This document shows positions 19,930 through 28,057 of a stretch of 28,057 bases of DNA, in pieces (positions within the stretch are counted from its first letter, which is position 1; the number at the start of each line of letters is the position of its first letter). Both the position numbers and the translations under genes were made by a program. The notes below the pieces were generated by a model. It saw only the letters and a program-made list of their open reading frames with translations, had not been told where the DNA came from and ran no database searches. The stretch is from Cudoniella acicularis (Eukaryota; Ascomycota; Leotiomycetes; Helotiales; Helotiaceae): NCBI GenBank assembly GCA_013054445.1, contig JAAMPI010000693.1:1-28057 (forward strand), in the 5' to 3' direction.

Positions 19930-20913
19930 TCAATTTTGGGCAGTAACTTTGATCGTCCTTCGAACCGCATTTGGTGCACCCTTGAGTCTAATATCAATCC
20001 CGAAAGTCCCGATATGCTCAACGTGGCCCGTCTCCTTGGTCTTTTCCACAAAAGAGATGTCTTCCGGTGATAGAATGATTCGGGCACCCCTCTCATCTTC
20101 GGCTAGAACCGCTGTGATGTTCGTTGCGATATCATGTGTTGAGACCGATCCCTGTATACTAGTCTTCTGTGGCTCTTTTCCTTTGCTTGCCTCAGCAGAA
20201 ATTGCAGCCTTGGCTGTAATAGATGGAGATATCCGTTTGGGGGGAGCCTGTTCTGTTATTATCGGGGCTCGAAAGAATTCCAATTGTGGCGGAAGCAGGT
20301 CTGCCATAATCCTAGTTGCTTGCTCCGGCTACATTAAAGATTAGCAAACCTCGATCCATGAAGCTACAAAATATTAGACGAATCATACCGTCAAGGATTC
20401 GAATTCCACTGGGATGACGGGTCCCAATACTGGATTCTGGGTTTCCTCCACGGCCTCTGTCTCTACTTTTGCTTCCGCTGCCTCCATCACGTCTGCCCTT
20501 TTTATCACCGCCTTCTTGACCGCTATCTCTTCTGGGGCGCGAAATATCACCGGGTCTATAATATCGTCCTTCTTCAACCCCAATTCTTGCATCCTCGCTG
20601 CGGTGACATATTCTGCTAACCTCCGAGGGAACCACAGGTTTCGCATAATCCCAGGATTGATCGAGAGGACGGATCCTGCGTGTAGGTAAGCATTGGTCAA
20701 TCAATTGGACTAAAGGATGTCATTACCCTTCTTGCCGTAACGCTTGATGTCTTTCAGCAGCAGAGCGTTGACCCTGTTTGGTTGTTTGGCCAATTTCTTC
20801 TTCCCTCGGATTTGCTGACCTGCTGGAAACATGTGTTTCTCACCCAGACTGCTAGCCGTCCGTCGAATACATGTCATACACTGGGGAGATCTGGATAACA
20901 GTGGCGACGCCAT
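19930..20913 (-). CDS. MRPL50: Mitochondrial large-subunit ribosomal protein bL9m
   Basis: Component of the mitochondrial 54S subunit, homologous to bacterial L9 (yeast Mrpl50). Exons: 20913-20727, 20675-20389, 20328-19930; introns of 51 nt (GTAATG...CGCAG) and 60 nt (GTATGA...TGTAG). Product 290 residues. Residues 1 to about 40 are basic and Ser/Arg-rich, as in a mitochondrial presequence. The L9 N-terminal domain spans about 47-92: VNALLLKDIKRYGKKGSVLS, then the PGIMRNLWFPRRLA segment, which matches the L9 signature (LLxDVxxLGKKGxVVxVxxGYxRNxLxPxxxA). A charged linker and a C-terminal domain peculiar to fungi follow. Start chosen at 20913 because it begins the presequence; an in-frame region upstream lacks coding character. 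Transcribed divergently from the deubiquitinase gene. Confidence 0.92.
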
Positions 20914-21387
20914 TGTGAGTATTGCGACTTGAAAATGTTGTCTTTCGACCTTCTGATGTTCAATGGGTTTGCCTGTGTTAGCCTCAGGAATATTCCAATA
21001 AGGCCACGGGCATTTTGGCTTCAGCCACCTTTTCATCGGAGGTTTCGAGGCCGATCTCGATTAGATTATGCTAATCGATTCAAGGGTCTTGCAACTCAAA
21101 CTCTCTATTGTGGCAAGTTTCTAGCATAATCATTGTTGTTATCCTGCAAGAGAGGTTGAATTTATCTGCAAAGCCCATATCATGTCTTCATGAGTCTATT
21201 TCCCCGATTATGTCCTTCAAACAATAATTGACTCCCTCCTTATCCTCTAGAGTTACGCGGTCACCATTCTAGCAGCCGAGCATTGGCGTAACTTTTCTGA
21301 ACCATCTACTCAAGACATCATCCGGGATGGAAGTCCTCTGACAGGCCCCTATCTTCAATACCGCGAACGACCAGGGACATTCCAACG
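20914..21387. promoter_or_regulatory. Divergent promoter between bL9m and the Ubp16-like gene
   Basis: 474 bp separate the two start codons, so the genes share a bidirectional upstream region. No TATA box stands out near either start. A TGACTC-like core (part of TTGACTCCC) lies near 21229-21235. Both products are tied to mitochondria by family knowledge. Confidence 0.5.
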
Positions 21388-23307
21388 ATGCCGGAGAGGC
21401 CGGTCACAATCGTATACGCTGCGGGAGCAGGTCTCGCTGCTATCGCGTTGGTCTACGTTTTTCAACCCACTTTCTTCATCGATAGCAATTCGGACGGAAC
21501 TTCTGCAAGTTCGCGGAAGAGAGGAATAGTTGGCTTGTCGAATCCTGCAAACGATTGCTTCATAAACTCAGTACTACAAGCCCTAGCCGGCCTGGGCGAT
21601 TTGCGCATATATTTGATCAGAGAGACGCATCGGAGAAAGCTGGATGGCCCGGGCATATACGCTCAGATCGTGGAGGATCCGAATCGCAAAGGGCCTCCAG
21701 CTTGGAAAGTGGAGGGTTTGCAAGGAGGAATAGTGACCCACGGGCTGAAAGATATCCTCGATGCGCTGAATGAGCGCCCAATATACAAGAAAACCGTTTC
21801 TGCGGCAGGTTTTGTTGCGGTTTTGGAACGGGCCTTCAAGCAAAGAATATCTCGGCAGCAGCAAGATGCACAGGAATTTTTGCAGGTTGTGGCAGAGCGT
21901 TTGTGCGACGAATATCATTGGGGACAGAGGGCAAGAGACAATGCTCGACAGCCACTACAGAATGGATCTGCGAACCATTCGTCGGGCGATCTGGATATGC
22001 AAGGGGGCGCAGATCATCAACAAAGCACGCAGAGAACGAGCTCGACGTCAAGTTTGGAAGGACAAGGAACAACGCGGACACGGCCGGAAAAGGAAGAAGG
22101 CTTTCCGCTAGAAGGGGGTTCGGAGCAGCAGATCGAGTGTTTGACCTGCAATTTTAAGCCAAAGGCAACTGAAACCACTTTCTGCACCCTTTCACTAAGT
22201 GTCCCGCAAGTCAGTTCAACAACCTTGAACTCTTGCTTTGATGGAATGTTCAAAACAGAATATATTGATGACTTCAAATGCGAGAAGTGTCGCCTTCTTC
22301 ACGCCTTGCACACATTCAAAGAAGAGTGTGCCAGATCAAATTCCGAGAAGTTCAGAACAAAAACTCAGAAAGCGATTGAAGTCTTAGAAGAGACTCTTGC
22401 AACGGATCCAGAAAAGGAGCTCAAAGATGTCGAATTACCGGATATCAAATTTGCACCAAAAAGGAAGATAGCGAAGCATGTTCGCATCACTAAATTCCCA
22501 AAAATTCTTGCTATCCACCTGTCACGATCTATTTTTGATATTGGCCATTCTACCATGAAGAATTCGGCAAAAGTGTCCTTCCCTGAGCGGTTACGATTAG
22601 GAGGCTTGCTGGACCAAAGAATGTATCGGTTGGTGAGTGTTGTTTGTCACAAAGGTAGTCATCACTCTGGCCATTACGAATCGTTCAGACGACAACAAGT
22701 GTATCCGCCATTCTCAACCCCAAATGCGTTTCACGCTTCTGGCGTTTACAGTAAACCTGCAACACCTATGGATTCAGAGACATCAACGCCTCAAACAGCG
22801 GCGCTTTACAGAATTGAAGATCCGAGCGGAGACACGAGCACGTTATCTTCAACGCCCGAGCTTCTATCACCCATTTCTGCGTCGTCTACTTCACTTCCCC
22901 TTGCCAATGGCAGCGCAACAGTTGATCCTCCTTATACCAATGGCCACATCACATTTAATGGTCCAACATCTGCGCCACGAGATCCCGAAACAAGCAGTCT
23001 CCGTTCTATCGCCCGTTCTGCAAAATCGACTCTCTCAAAGGTTCCTAGCATTCGTCTTTCGAGTGCTGGTAGTCCATCATCTAAGCATAAAGACTCATCC
23101 GCGACTACCGCGAAAGAAACGACAATATCCCGCACTTCTATTAGCGAGACAGTCCGTAGTTCAAAGAAGAAACGACACGGTAGCAATCGATGGTGGAGAA
23201 TATCAGACGACAAAGTGAAAGAAAGCAAAACAAGCGATGTCTTGAACATGCAAAAGGAGGTTTATATGTTATTTTATGAGTTAGAAAAAGACGAGGTTGA
23301 TGTTTGA
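21388..23307 (+). CDS. Membrane-anchored ubiquitin carboxyl-terminal hydrolase, Ubp16-like
   Basis: Intronless 639-residue cysteine protease of the USP (peptidase C19) family that removes ubiquitin from substrates. An N-terminal membrane segment (residues about 7-27, VTIVYAAGAGLAAIALVYVF) matches yeast Ubp16, anchored on the mitochondrial outer membrane. Cys box GLSNPANDCFINSVLQAL with catalytic C57; QQDAQEFL at 158-165; zinc-ribbon pairs CLTC (251/254) and CEKC (298/301); His box GSHHSGHYESF with H429; final box RWWRISDDKV (601-610), whose D607 or D608 should complete the triad, then YMLFYEL. Between the His and Asp boxes lies an insertion of about 160 residues, Ser/Thr/Pro-rich and probably disordered, including PELLSPISASSTSLP. 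A second low-complexity loop occupies about 185-245. All key residues are present, so it is expected to be active. Confidence 0.93.
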   Translation: MPERPVTIVYAAGAGLAAIALVYVFQPTFFIDSNSDGTSASSRKRGIVGLSNPANDCFINSVLQALAGLGDLRIYLIRETHRRKLDGPGIYAQIVEDPNRKGPPAWKVEGLQGGIVTHGLKDILDALNERPIYKKTVSAAGFVAVLERAFKQRISRQQQDAQEFLQVVAERLCDEYHWGQRARDNARQPLQNGSANHSSGDLDMQGGADHQQSTQRTSSTSSLEGQGTTRTRPEKEEGFPLEGGSEQQIECLTCNFKPKATETTFCTLSLSVPQVSSTTLNSCFDGMFKTEYIDDFKCEKCRLLHALHTFKEECARSNSEKFRTKTQKAIEVLEETLATDPEKELKDVELPDIKFAPKRKIAKHVRITKFPKILAIHLSRSIFDIGHSTMKNSAKVSFPERLRLGGLLDQRMYRLVSVVCHKGSHHSGHYESFRRQQVYPPFSTPNAFHASGVYSKPATPMDSETSTPQTAALYRIEDPSGDTSTLSSTPELLSPISASSTSLPLANGSATVDPPYTNGHITFNGPTSAPRDPETSSLRSIARSAKSTLSKVPSIRLSSAGSPSSKHKDSSATTAKETTISRTSISETVRSSKKKRHGSNRWWRISDDKVKESKTSDVLNMQKEVYMLFYELEKDEVDV

Positions 23308-24175
23308 ATGGCACCCTCCAAAACCATTTCATTGCGGAGAAAGAACGGGGATTTAACGAAGGGGGAAGGGTAGACAGACGCATGCGTTCAAAGGAGTTTT
23401 GTACAATATATTATTTGTATATATGGCTGGTTGGGTTCGGAATATGTACGGTGCATCTATGGGGCATTAGCATTACATTATTGCATATTTGAGGTCGGTA
23501 GAAGGATATATTTTAGATGTTTGACGGGCGTGAGATATCAAATTCGATTGATGGCTTCCTGGATTGGAGCATATTGCAAATCATACGGGCCATTCTTTTC
23601 TCTAATGCTCGTTCTTACCGTGACTTCTTCAAATTATGTTCCGACCGAGTAGTCATCAGCGCAGGACAAGTGTTCTTGGCGCCAAAGTTGGTTGGTGTTG
23701 GATTTTTATAACTAGACAAGTCATTCGAAGGATGCTACCAACAGCAACTTTTGGGCCCCGACCAGCGACGCCTATACGGCTGCCGTGAGTAATCTGAGGA
23801 AGGCTGAGCAATATTTCTATTCACGGCATCCTTGAATTTGGTTGGCAATTTCCGAAGAGAAGTTTAAAACGGACTTTTTCCCATTTTTCACTCATTTCTC
23901 TTGCGACAGGAATGCTCGGACCGGGCTTTGAACAATCACTCATCAACCCACAGAGATATCAATAGCCATTCATCTATTGTTCTCACTTTGTTATTCTCGG
24001 GAACAAAACTTCGAATCATACTACTAGGACAATAAGACTTCGAATCTTGTTATTTAACAGGAACGTCATTTGCTGTCCAATGATCCCTAGACCTCGGGGT
24101 ATCATTCTTTCTGTCTTCGGATACACATTTCAGCGGCAAAAGCAAAAGTACTCACAAATATCTACGAATCACATC
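23308..24175. other. 3' flank of the deubiquitinase and promoter side of secreted protein B
   Basis: Non-coding. The first part (ATATATTATTTGTATATATGG at about 23406-23426) looks like an A/T-rich 3' end. The later part leads into the secreted-protein gene; an upstream in-frame ATG at 24047 would add 43 residues lacking a signal peptide, so it is not used. Confidence 0.4.
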
Positions 24176-24628
24176 ATGCATCCACCATCAAAGATCATAT
24201 TGCTACTTGCACTCCTCCCGGCAGCTTGCCTCTCCAACCCAATCAACACCCGGCAACAATTCCCTGGACTAAAATGGGGGCTCAACTTCTACAAAACCAA
24301 CGACTGCAGCACCCCCAACGATTTGGACCTCGTCGATACCTGGTTTGACAACCAGGAAATGCAATGCCAATCTCTCTACCCAGTCCCCGGCGACATACTT
24401 CTCTCGGCTTCCCTAGACCCAGCATCGGACTACAGCACGAATGAGCCCGGAAGCGGATATATCATCCACTTGTTCGAGAACGAAACGTGCGACTATAGCC
24501 AGAATGGTGAGAAGACTGTCACTTTCCAGGATCTGCACCAGTGTGTTCAGCCGAATTCGAAGGCGGTGGGGTTTCTTAGTTTTCAGGTTATTGCTTATAG
24601 TAATTGGAGGCCGTTTGGCGGGCCGTGA
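24176..24628 (+). CDS. Small secreted cysteine-containing protein (family member B)
   Basis: Intronless, 150 residues from ATG 24176, chosen because it begins a clean signal peptide (MHPPSKIILLLALLPAACLS). The in-frame ATG at 24047 would bury this hydrophobic stretch. Four mature cysteines at 44, 64, 105 and 123. Landmarks: KWGLNFYKTNDCS (33-45), GDILLSASLDPASDY (72-86) and GFLSFQV (132-138). Aligns end to end with the protein at 12948-13382: C44 with C46, C64 with C75, C105 with C106, C123 with C122. It lacks the equivalents of C31 and C68 of that protein. A TR-Q junction after the signal peptide (NPINTRQQ) could be a processing site, but is not a classic dibasic Kex2 site. No recognised domain; effector-like by size and secretion only. 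Confidence 0.8.
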   Translation: MHPPSKIILLLALLPAACLSNPINTRQQFPGLKWGLNFYKTNDCSTPNDLDLVDTWFDNQEMQCQSLYPVPGDILLSASLDPASDYSTNEPGSGYIIHLFENETCDYSQNGEKTVTFQDLHQCVQPNSKAVGFLSFQVIAYSNWRPFGGP

Positions 24629-24899
24629 AGTTTGTGGTAGAGTTTGAGATGCTGCGATCGGGTCGGTCTGTGTTTTGGAGCGAGGCAATGAGCAAGATAC
24701 CGCCCGTTGCCTTGCGCTTTCGTATTACATGACTAGATGCAGGTGTGCTCAGGATTCCATATGCATGTTAGAAGTAAGATCAACAGTCATCAAATTTATT
24801 CTTAAAGTCACGTTAGAATACAAGTTTCAAATTAGTTCGACCCCTTCCTAGTTCACTGTTTTTCACAGGTTTTTTTTTTTTTTTTTTTGATTNGAACAC
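24629..24899. other. Spacer with a 19-nt T run and one N
   Basis: Contains the 3' flank of secreted protein B and a homopolymer of 19 T at 24870-24888, followed by GATTNG; the only ambiguous base in the window is at 24893. The homopolymer and N suggest weak assembly here. On the minus strand the run is poly(A) directly after the end of the coding remnant. Confidence 0.6.
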
Positions 24900-25416
24900 T
24901 CACTTGCCTTTTTTTCTTTCAATTTGTGCGATTATAATCCCTCCGGCCTCAGATTCGGCCAGATCCCCAACAATAATCTGTTCATCCTCAAGACCAATTT
25001 CAAAACGCCAGCATAGCCATCGACAGAGATTATTGTGCTTGCTGTTTGGATTGATATCACTTCCAGTAATTTGCCATTCTTCAACATATATGTTTTATCG
25101 AGAAACCGATAAGTGCGTGTAGGACCAACCACCCCCAAGCCGCAGGTTTGTCCGAGAAATACGAACGTCGTGGTCTGTTTGTTGCTCGATGGTTCGGGAA
25201 GGTAAGGAAGTCCTGGTTCGAGGTTCGAGACGTTTCAGCAATACCGGTAGACCCCAGAGCTACAGAGCGGCTGGTCATTGGTTGTACTGGAGTTACTTGC
25301 GAGTTCGAATAGGCATTTGGATTTTTAGAAGTCGCACGAACGAATGAGCTCGCCGTCCTGCGACTAATGCCTGAGGCAACAAAAAAAAATAGCTCCTCCC
25401 TATTGGTGCCTGCCAT
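24900..25416 (-). pseudogene. Frame-broken coding remnant, unknown family
   Basis: Three successive minus-strand frames look coding and pass the reading from one to the next. Frame 1, from ATG 25416: SFVRATSKNPNAYSNSQVTP and MTSRSVALGSTGIAETSRTS, to about 25230. Frame 2: GLPYLPEPSSNKQTTTFVFL, then GPTRTYRFLDKTYMLKNGKL, to about 25065. Frame 3: GSDINPNSKHNNLCRWLCWR then FEIGLEDEQIIVGDLAESEA, ending at TGA 24902-24900. Both transitions are of the same type, equivalent to one missing base each; I found no acceptable intron for either. The end could instead be a splice donor, AA|GTGAGT. No family recognised. The remnant is followed within about 12 nt by a 19-nt poly(A). Confidence 0.4.
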
Positions 25417-26406
25417 TGCAAAGGCTTGGCGCCTACAAAAACGCGAGCTCTTCTTGCGCCTTAGCAAAGCGCCTGATTGGCATCACTGACCTCAAGGCCT
25501 CTTTCTCATCATGGATACATTGAGGACCGAATTGTCATTGTCAAAAATTACAACCACCCACAATTCAACGAGTGGTGCTCAAAGTCGCTGCCGTCTTCCA
25601 GGTTCAATTTAGATTTGCTCTTTCGAAGCAAGCCAAAGAGTGTCATTTATCCCCAACGACACCCACTCGCTCTTTCCGTTTTACTCTGCTTTTCCATTCT
25701 TCTGTCGCAATCTTTGCAATCGTTGGCTAAGCGTGTTTGCCTCAAGGGTTCTCAAGGGGGTTTGGTCGCAATTGCCATCAAAAAAAACCCCTGTTTCTCG
25801 ACTCAACGACTAGTGAAGCATACAAGCAGGCGTAACGATCTTTTGGTTTTCAACAATTAGTACTCAAACGCTTTAATCCTTACTGAATCCTTTATACGTA
25901 AGAGTATTACCTCGTGACCCAAGTGGTATTTATATAGTCTCTGAAGCATTTCATTTCGTACGTTTGTGCAAGCTTTTCCTCCTTGACCCATCCCTTCCGC
26001 GGTTCAAATAAGCTTTGGCAGTCTCTCAGTAGTTGGAAGTAGCATTCCGCATAGTGTTTTCAAGTGTATTATCGCAATTTCTTTTCAAGTTCTTTTCTTT
26101 CTTCTCCAAGCCGCACATCAAGTCACCGACGTTTGGTATGCACCACCCCCTCCCAGCGCCACCTTGCGGCTTATCGAAGTCGGTACGCACTATAAAGCAC
26201 AGTAGCTAATTGTTTAATAGTGCCCGCGCTATAAAATTCTTGCTCCTCTTCGTATGTTTACCTAATTCCGTCCTGCCCTGATCTAAAATCCTTGGCTATT
26301 CGAGTCGGCTCTCAAACACCAACTTGAGTGCGCCATAGTTGCACAGTAACTCACCATTTATAGACCGATAAATTCAATCAACTTCCCCACCTCCGCCCTC
26401 CTCACC
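25417..26406 (+). promoter_or_regulatory. Intergenic and promoter region of the micro-exon gene
   Basis: The plus-strand frame at 25477-25860 begins at TTG, contains no convincing start and has no domain, so it is not called. A TATA box CTATAAAAT lies at 26229-26237, about 170 nt upstream of ATG 26407, and the leader just before the ATG is C/T-rich, ending CCTCACC-ATG, a favourable start context. Confidence 0.45.
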
Positions 26407-27652
26407 ATGCCTTCTCGGTAAGTCTACAATCAGATTCTGTCTCCAAGTCGCGGACTTCCCTGTCACAGAACTTCACCTTCACAGCTCCATGGCTGTTACC
26501 CCTCAAAATAAAATATATCTCGGAAGCCGATTGTTAATTGGCAACGTTTCCTTTCGATTTTCTCCTTCAATGCACATTTTTAGACCAGAAGCTAACTTTA
26601 TGGCCTTATTACAGCCGACCAACAACAAAGCTCGTGCGTATTAACTATTCTCTGTACCCACGACACCTCGAAAGAATATCCTCGACATGGCATAAAAATT
26701 CTCAACGTTTGGCCCGCAACTTGAACTTTTTCACTCGACCACTTGTTTCCTTTCCTTCAATATCACTACTCGATATCAATATGCTAACTTCTGCTGACAT
26801 CTCTGCTTATAGCGAAGTTTAGGTCCGGTGTCGGTCCCTGTACGTATAAATTCCACTTTTGCTCGTGCTTGCTTTTTCTTTACATACGAAACATATACAT
26901 CTCCATTCTCAACAAACCAAACTCGATAATGACCATGGTCTCCCACACGAGCACAATGTCTCGCATCCACACTGGCAAAGTCTCTCGCACAAGAATAATC
27001 TTCCATCTCCTACTCTGGCATAATCTGCCACACGAGCACAAACCCTCACGTCAGTAATGGCATGAATCCCTGGGTCTGGATAGTTTCCTCGTCTTTACCC
27101 CGCCATAATCTTCCACACGAGCATAATCTTTCACGTTAACACTGGCACGGCCTTCCGCACCCGGATAGTTTTCCATGTCTCACTCCCGCATAATCTCTCA
27201 CGCGAGGATAGTCTCTGACGTCAACATTAGCACAATATCCCACACCAGGCAAAATTTCACTTCTGACTAGTAAAATCTCCCACAACAGCAGAGTATTTCA
27301 CGTCAACACTGGAATGATGTCCTACCCAGCCCAACTTTTCATTTCTTTACTATTACCATCTCCCACACTAAGACAGTCATTCTGAAGAGAGCAACTCCCC
27401 GGAGCACATTCTTCAATATAGCAAAGTTGCTTTGAAAATATTGAATCCTCTTCTGTGACTTTTTAGAAACTTGTTATTTTGGGGGACTTTTAGTTGGTTT
27501 TTGAAAATACTAGCGCTTGTTTAGTGTTTTAATGTACTAACTAGCGTATTTAGCAAAGAACTCACCAGCAAGCCCCGGCGCCACCACCGCCCAGGCAGGA
27601 AGTAGTGTACACCTGCAGAAACACCCACCATATGGATTCATCAGTAATATAA
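26407..27652 (+). CDS. Small protein encoded by very short exons, unknown
   Basis: Reconstructed from splice signals. Exon 1 26407-26417 (11 nt, CACC-ATG start, donor GTAAGT); exon 2 26615-26633 (19 nt; branch GCTAAC, acceptor TTACAG, donor GTGCGT); exon 3 26813-26839 (27 nt; branch GCTAAC, acceptor TTATAG, donor GTACGT); exon 4 27554-27652 (branch TACTAAC, acceptor TTTAG). Reading stays in frame through all joins and ends at TAA 27650-27652, giving 51 residues: a basic start (MPSRRPTTKL), a short middle (RSLGPVSVP), then QRTHQQAPAPPPPRQE and VVYTCRNTHHMDSS. Exon 4 could instead splice at GTAATA 27644 to an acceptor TTTTAG at 27701 (branch TTAACTAAT) and continue. No family recognised. Intron 3 is 714 nt, long for a fungus, because it contains an 85-bp tandem repeat. 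The model is inference, but the density of consensus branch and splice sites is well above what unannotated spacer usually shows. Confidence 0.45.
26936..27380 (+). repeat. 85-bp minisatellite, 5-6 copies
   Basis: Copies start near 26936, 27021, 27106, 27191, 27273 and 27356, giving spacings of 85, 85, 85, 82 and 83. Shared segments include TAATCTTCCACACGAGCA, CTTTCACGTCAACACTGGCA and CCCGGATAGTTTTCC. Copies diverge from each other and the last is partial. The array lies wholly within the proposed intron 3 of the micro-exon gene. Confidence 0.8.
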
Positions 27653-28057
27653 ACCCGCAAGCCGATGAAATTATAAAGTTTAACTAATTTTTTTGTTTTA
27701 GGTTTACCTATTAATAGTCTTGGTACGTTTGTTTCTTGACTATACCTTTTTCTCGAATTTGAATTTCTTTTTCAATTCTTTATCCTCAGGTACTGTTTTT
27801 ATACTATATACTAACGCACTATGCTAGCTCTTTTTCGAAATTATTGTTGTTTTATTTGCGAATAAATATATTAGCCTTTTAGGCTTGGTATGTTAGGTGG
27901 GTAGGAGGGCACCAAAATATAATTATTGACATAAGGTTCGTATACTTTTCTTTTTGCACAAGGAGAGTTGCCCATAGTGGAAGAATATTCCACAAAAAGA
28001 GAGTTCTCCGGACTGCCGAGGCCGGATTTCAAGGAGAGTTGTCTGCACAAGAGTTTT
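27653..28057. other. Right-hand end of window, possible further exons
   Basis: Contains intron-like landmarks on the plus strand: acceptor TTTTAG at 27696-27701 with a TTAACTAAT branch, donor GTACGT at 27723, acceptors TCCTCAG at about 27783-27789 and ATGCTAG at 27821-27827 (branch TACTAAC). These could extend the micro-exon gene. A 12-bp direct repeat CAAGGAGAGTTG occurs at 27959-27970 and 28030-28041. Confidence 0.35.

Noticed and set aside
19880..20344. 154-codon plus-strand frame
   Set aside because: Antisense to exon 3 of bL9m; the bL9m reading has the L9 motif and consensus introns.
22637..23218. 193-codon plus-strand frame
   Set aside because: Alternative frame within the deubiquitinase gene; the main frame contains the His and Asp boxes.
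25215..25315. GGTTCGA and AGTTCGAAT strings resembling tRNA B boxes
   Set aside because: No A box, acceptor stem or cloverleaf could be placed around them; no tRNA gene was found in the window.
25477..25860. 127-codon plus-strand frame
   Set aside because: Begins at TTG, has no suitable ATG near its start and no domain.

Overview
The window is nuclear DNA of a filamentous ascomycete (Pezizomycotina; I would guess Leotiomycetes/Helotiales, but nothing here proves the class). The evidence is gene style: GT-AG introns of about 46-60 nt, a 360-residue fungal class II aldolase with three such introns, an OSCA/CSC1-type channel with a long cytoplasmic tail, a nuclear-encoded mitochondrial bL9m, and the tail of a protein resembling the fungal DUF7580 family. 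Genes are sparse and separated by AT-rich, repeat-laden spacers. One N (24893) beside a 19-nt T run suggests a draft assembly, so single-base frameshifts need caution.

Layout: 2-154 (+) is the 3' end of a DUF7580-like gene. 155-3681 is mostly non-coding, with two promoter-like duplicated blocks and an AT-rich stretch carrying a degraded MITE. 3682-6746 (-) is a CSC1/OSCA (DUF221) channel whose frame is broken twice, the breaks compensating each other. 6747-12947 holds two weak small ORFs, a degenerate short-motif array, a second MITE and a dead small-secreted-protein gene (10400-10705, -). 12948-13382 (-) encodes a small cysteine-rich secreted protein. 13383-16247 has a possible coding remnant, a 69-bp tandem repeat and a MITE with recognisable terminal inverted repeats. 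16248-17491 (-) is fructose-bisphosphate aldolase, with three head-to-tail MITE copies in its upstream region (17703-18259), followed by another degenerate array and one more MITE. 19930-20913 (-) is mitochondrial ribosomal protein bL9m, divergent from 21388-23307 (+), a membrane-anchored Ubp16-like deubiquitinase. 24176-24628 (+) encodes a second small secreted protein, homologous to the one at 13 kb. 24900-25416 (-) looks like a frame-broken coding remnant ending beside a poly(A) run. 26407-27652 (+) is a tiny gene of very short exons whose large intron contains an 85-bp minisatellite.

The housekeeping genes (aldolase, bL9m, Ubp16-like, channel) do not form a pathway; bL9m and the Ubp16-like protein both point to mitochondria and share a 474-bp divergent promoter. 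The most interesting theme is the accessory content: two living, diverged members of one small secreted cysteine-rich family, a third unrelated secreted-protein gene killed by stop codons, a Tc1/mariner-like MITE family of about seven copies, and a hidden micro-exon gene.
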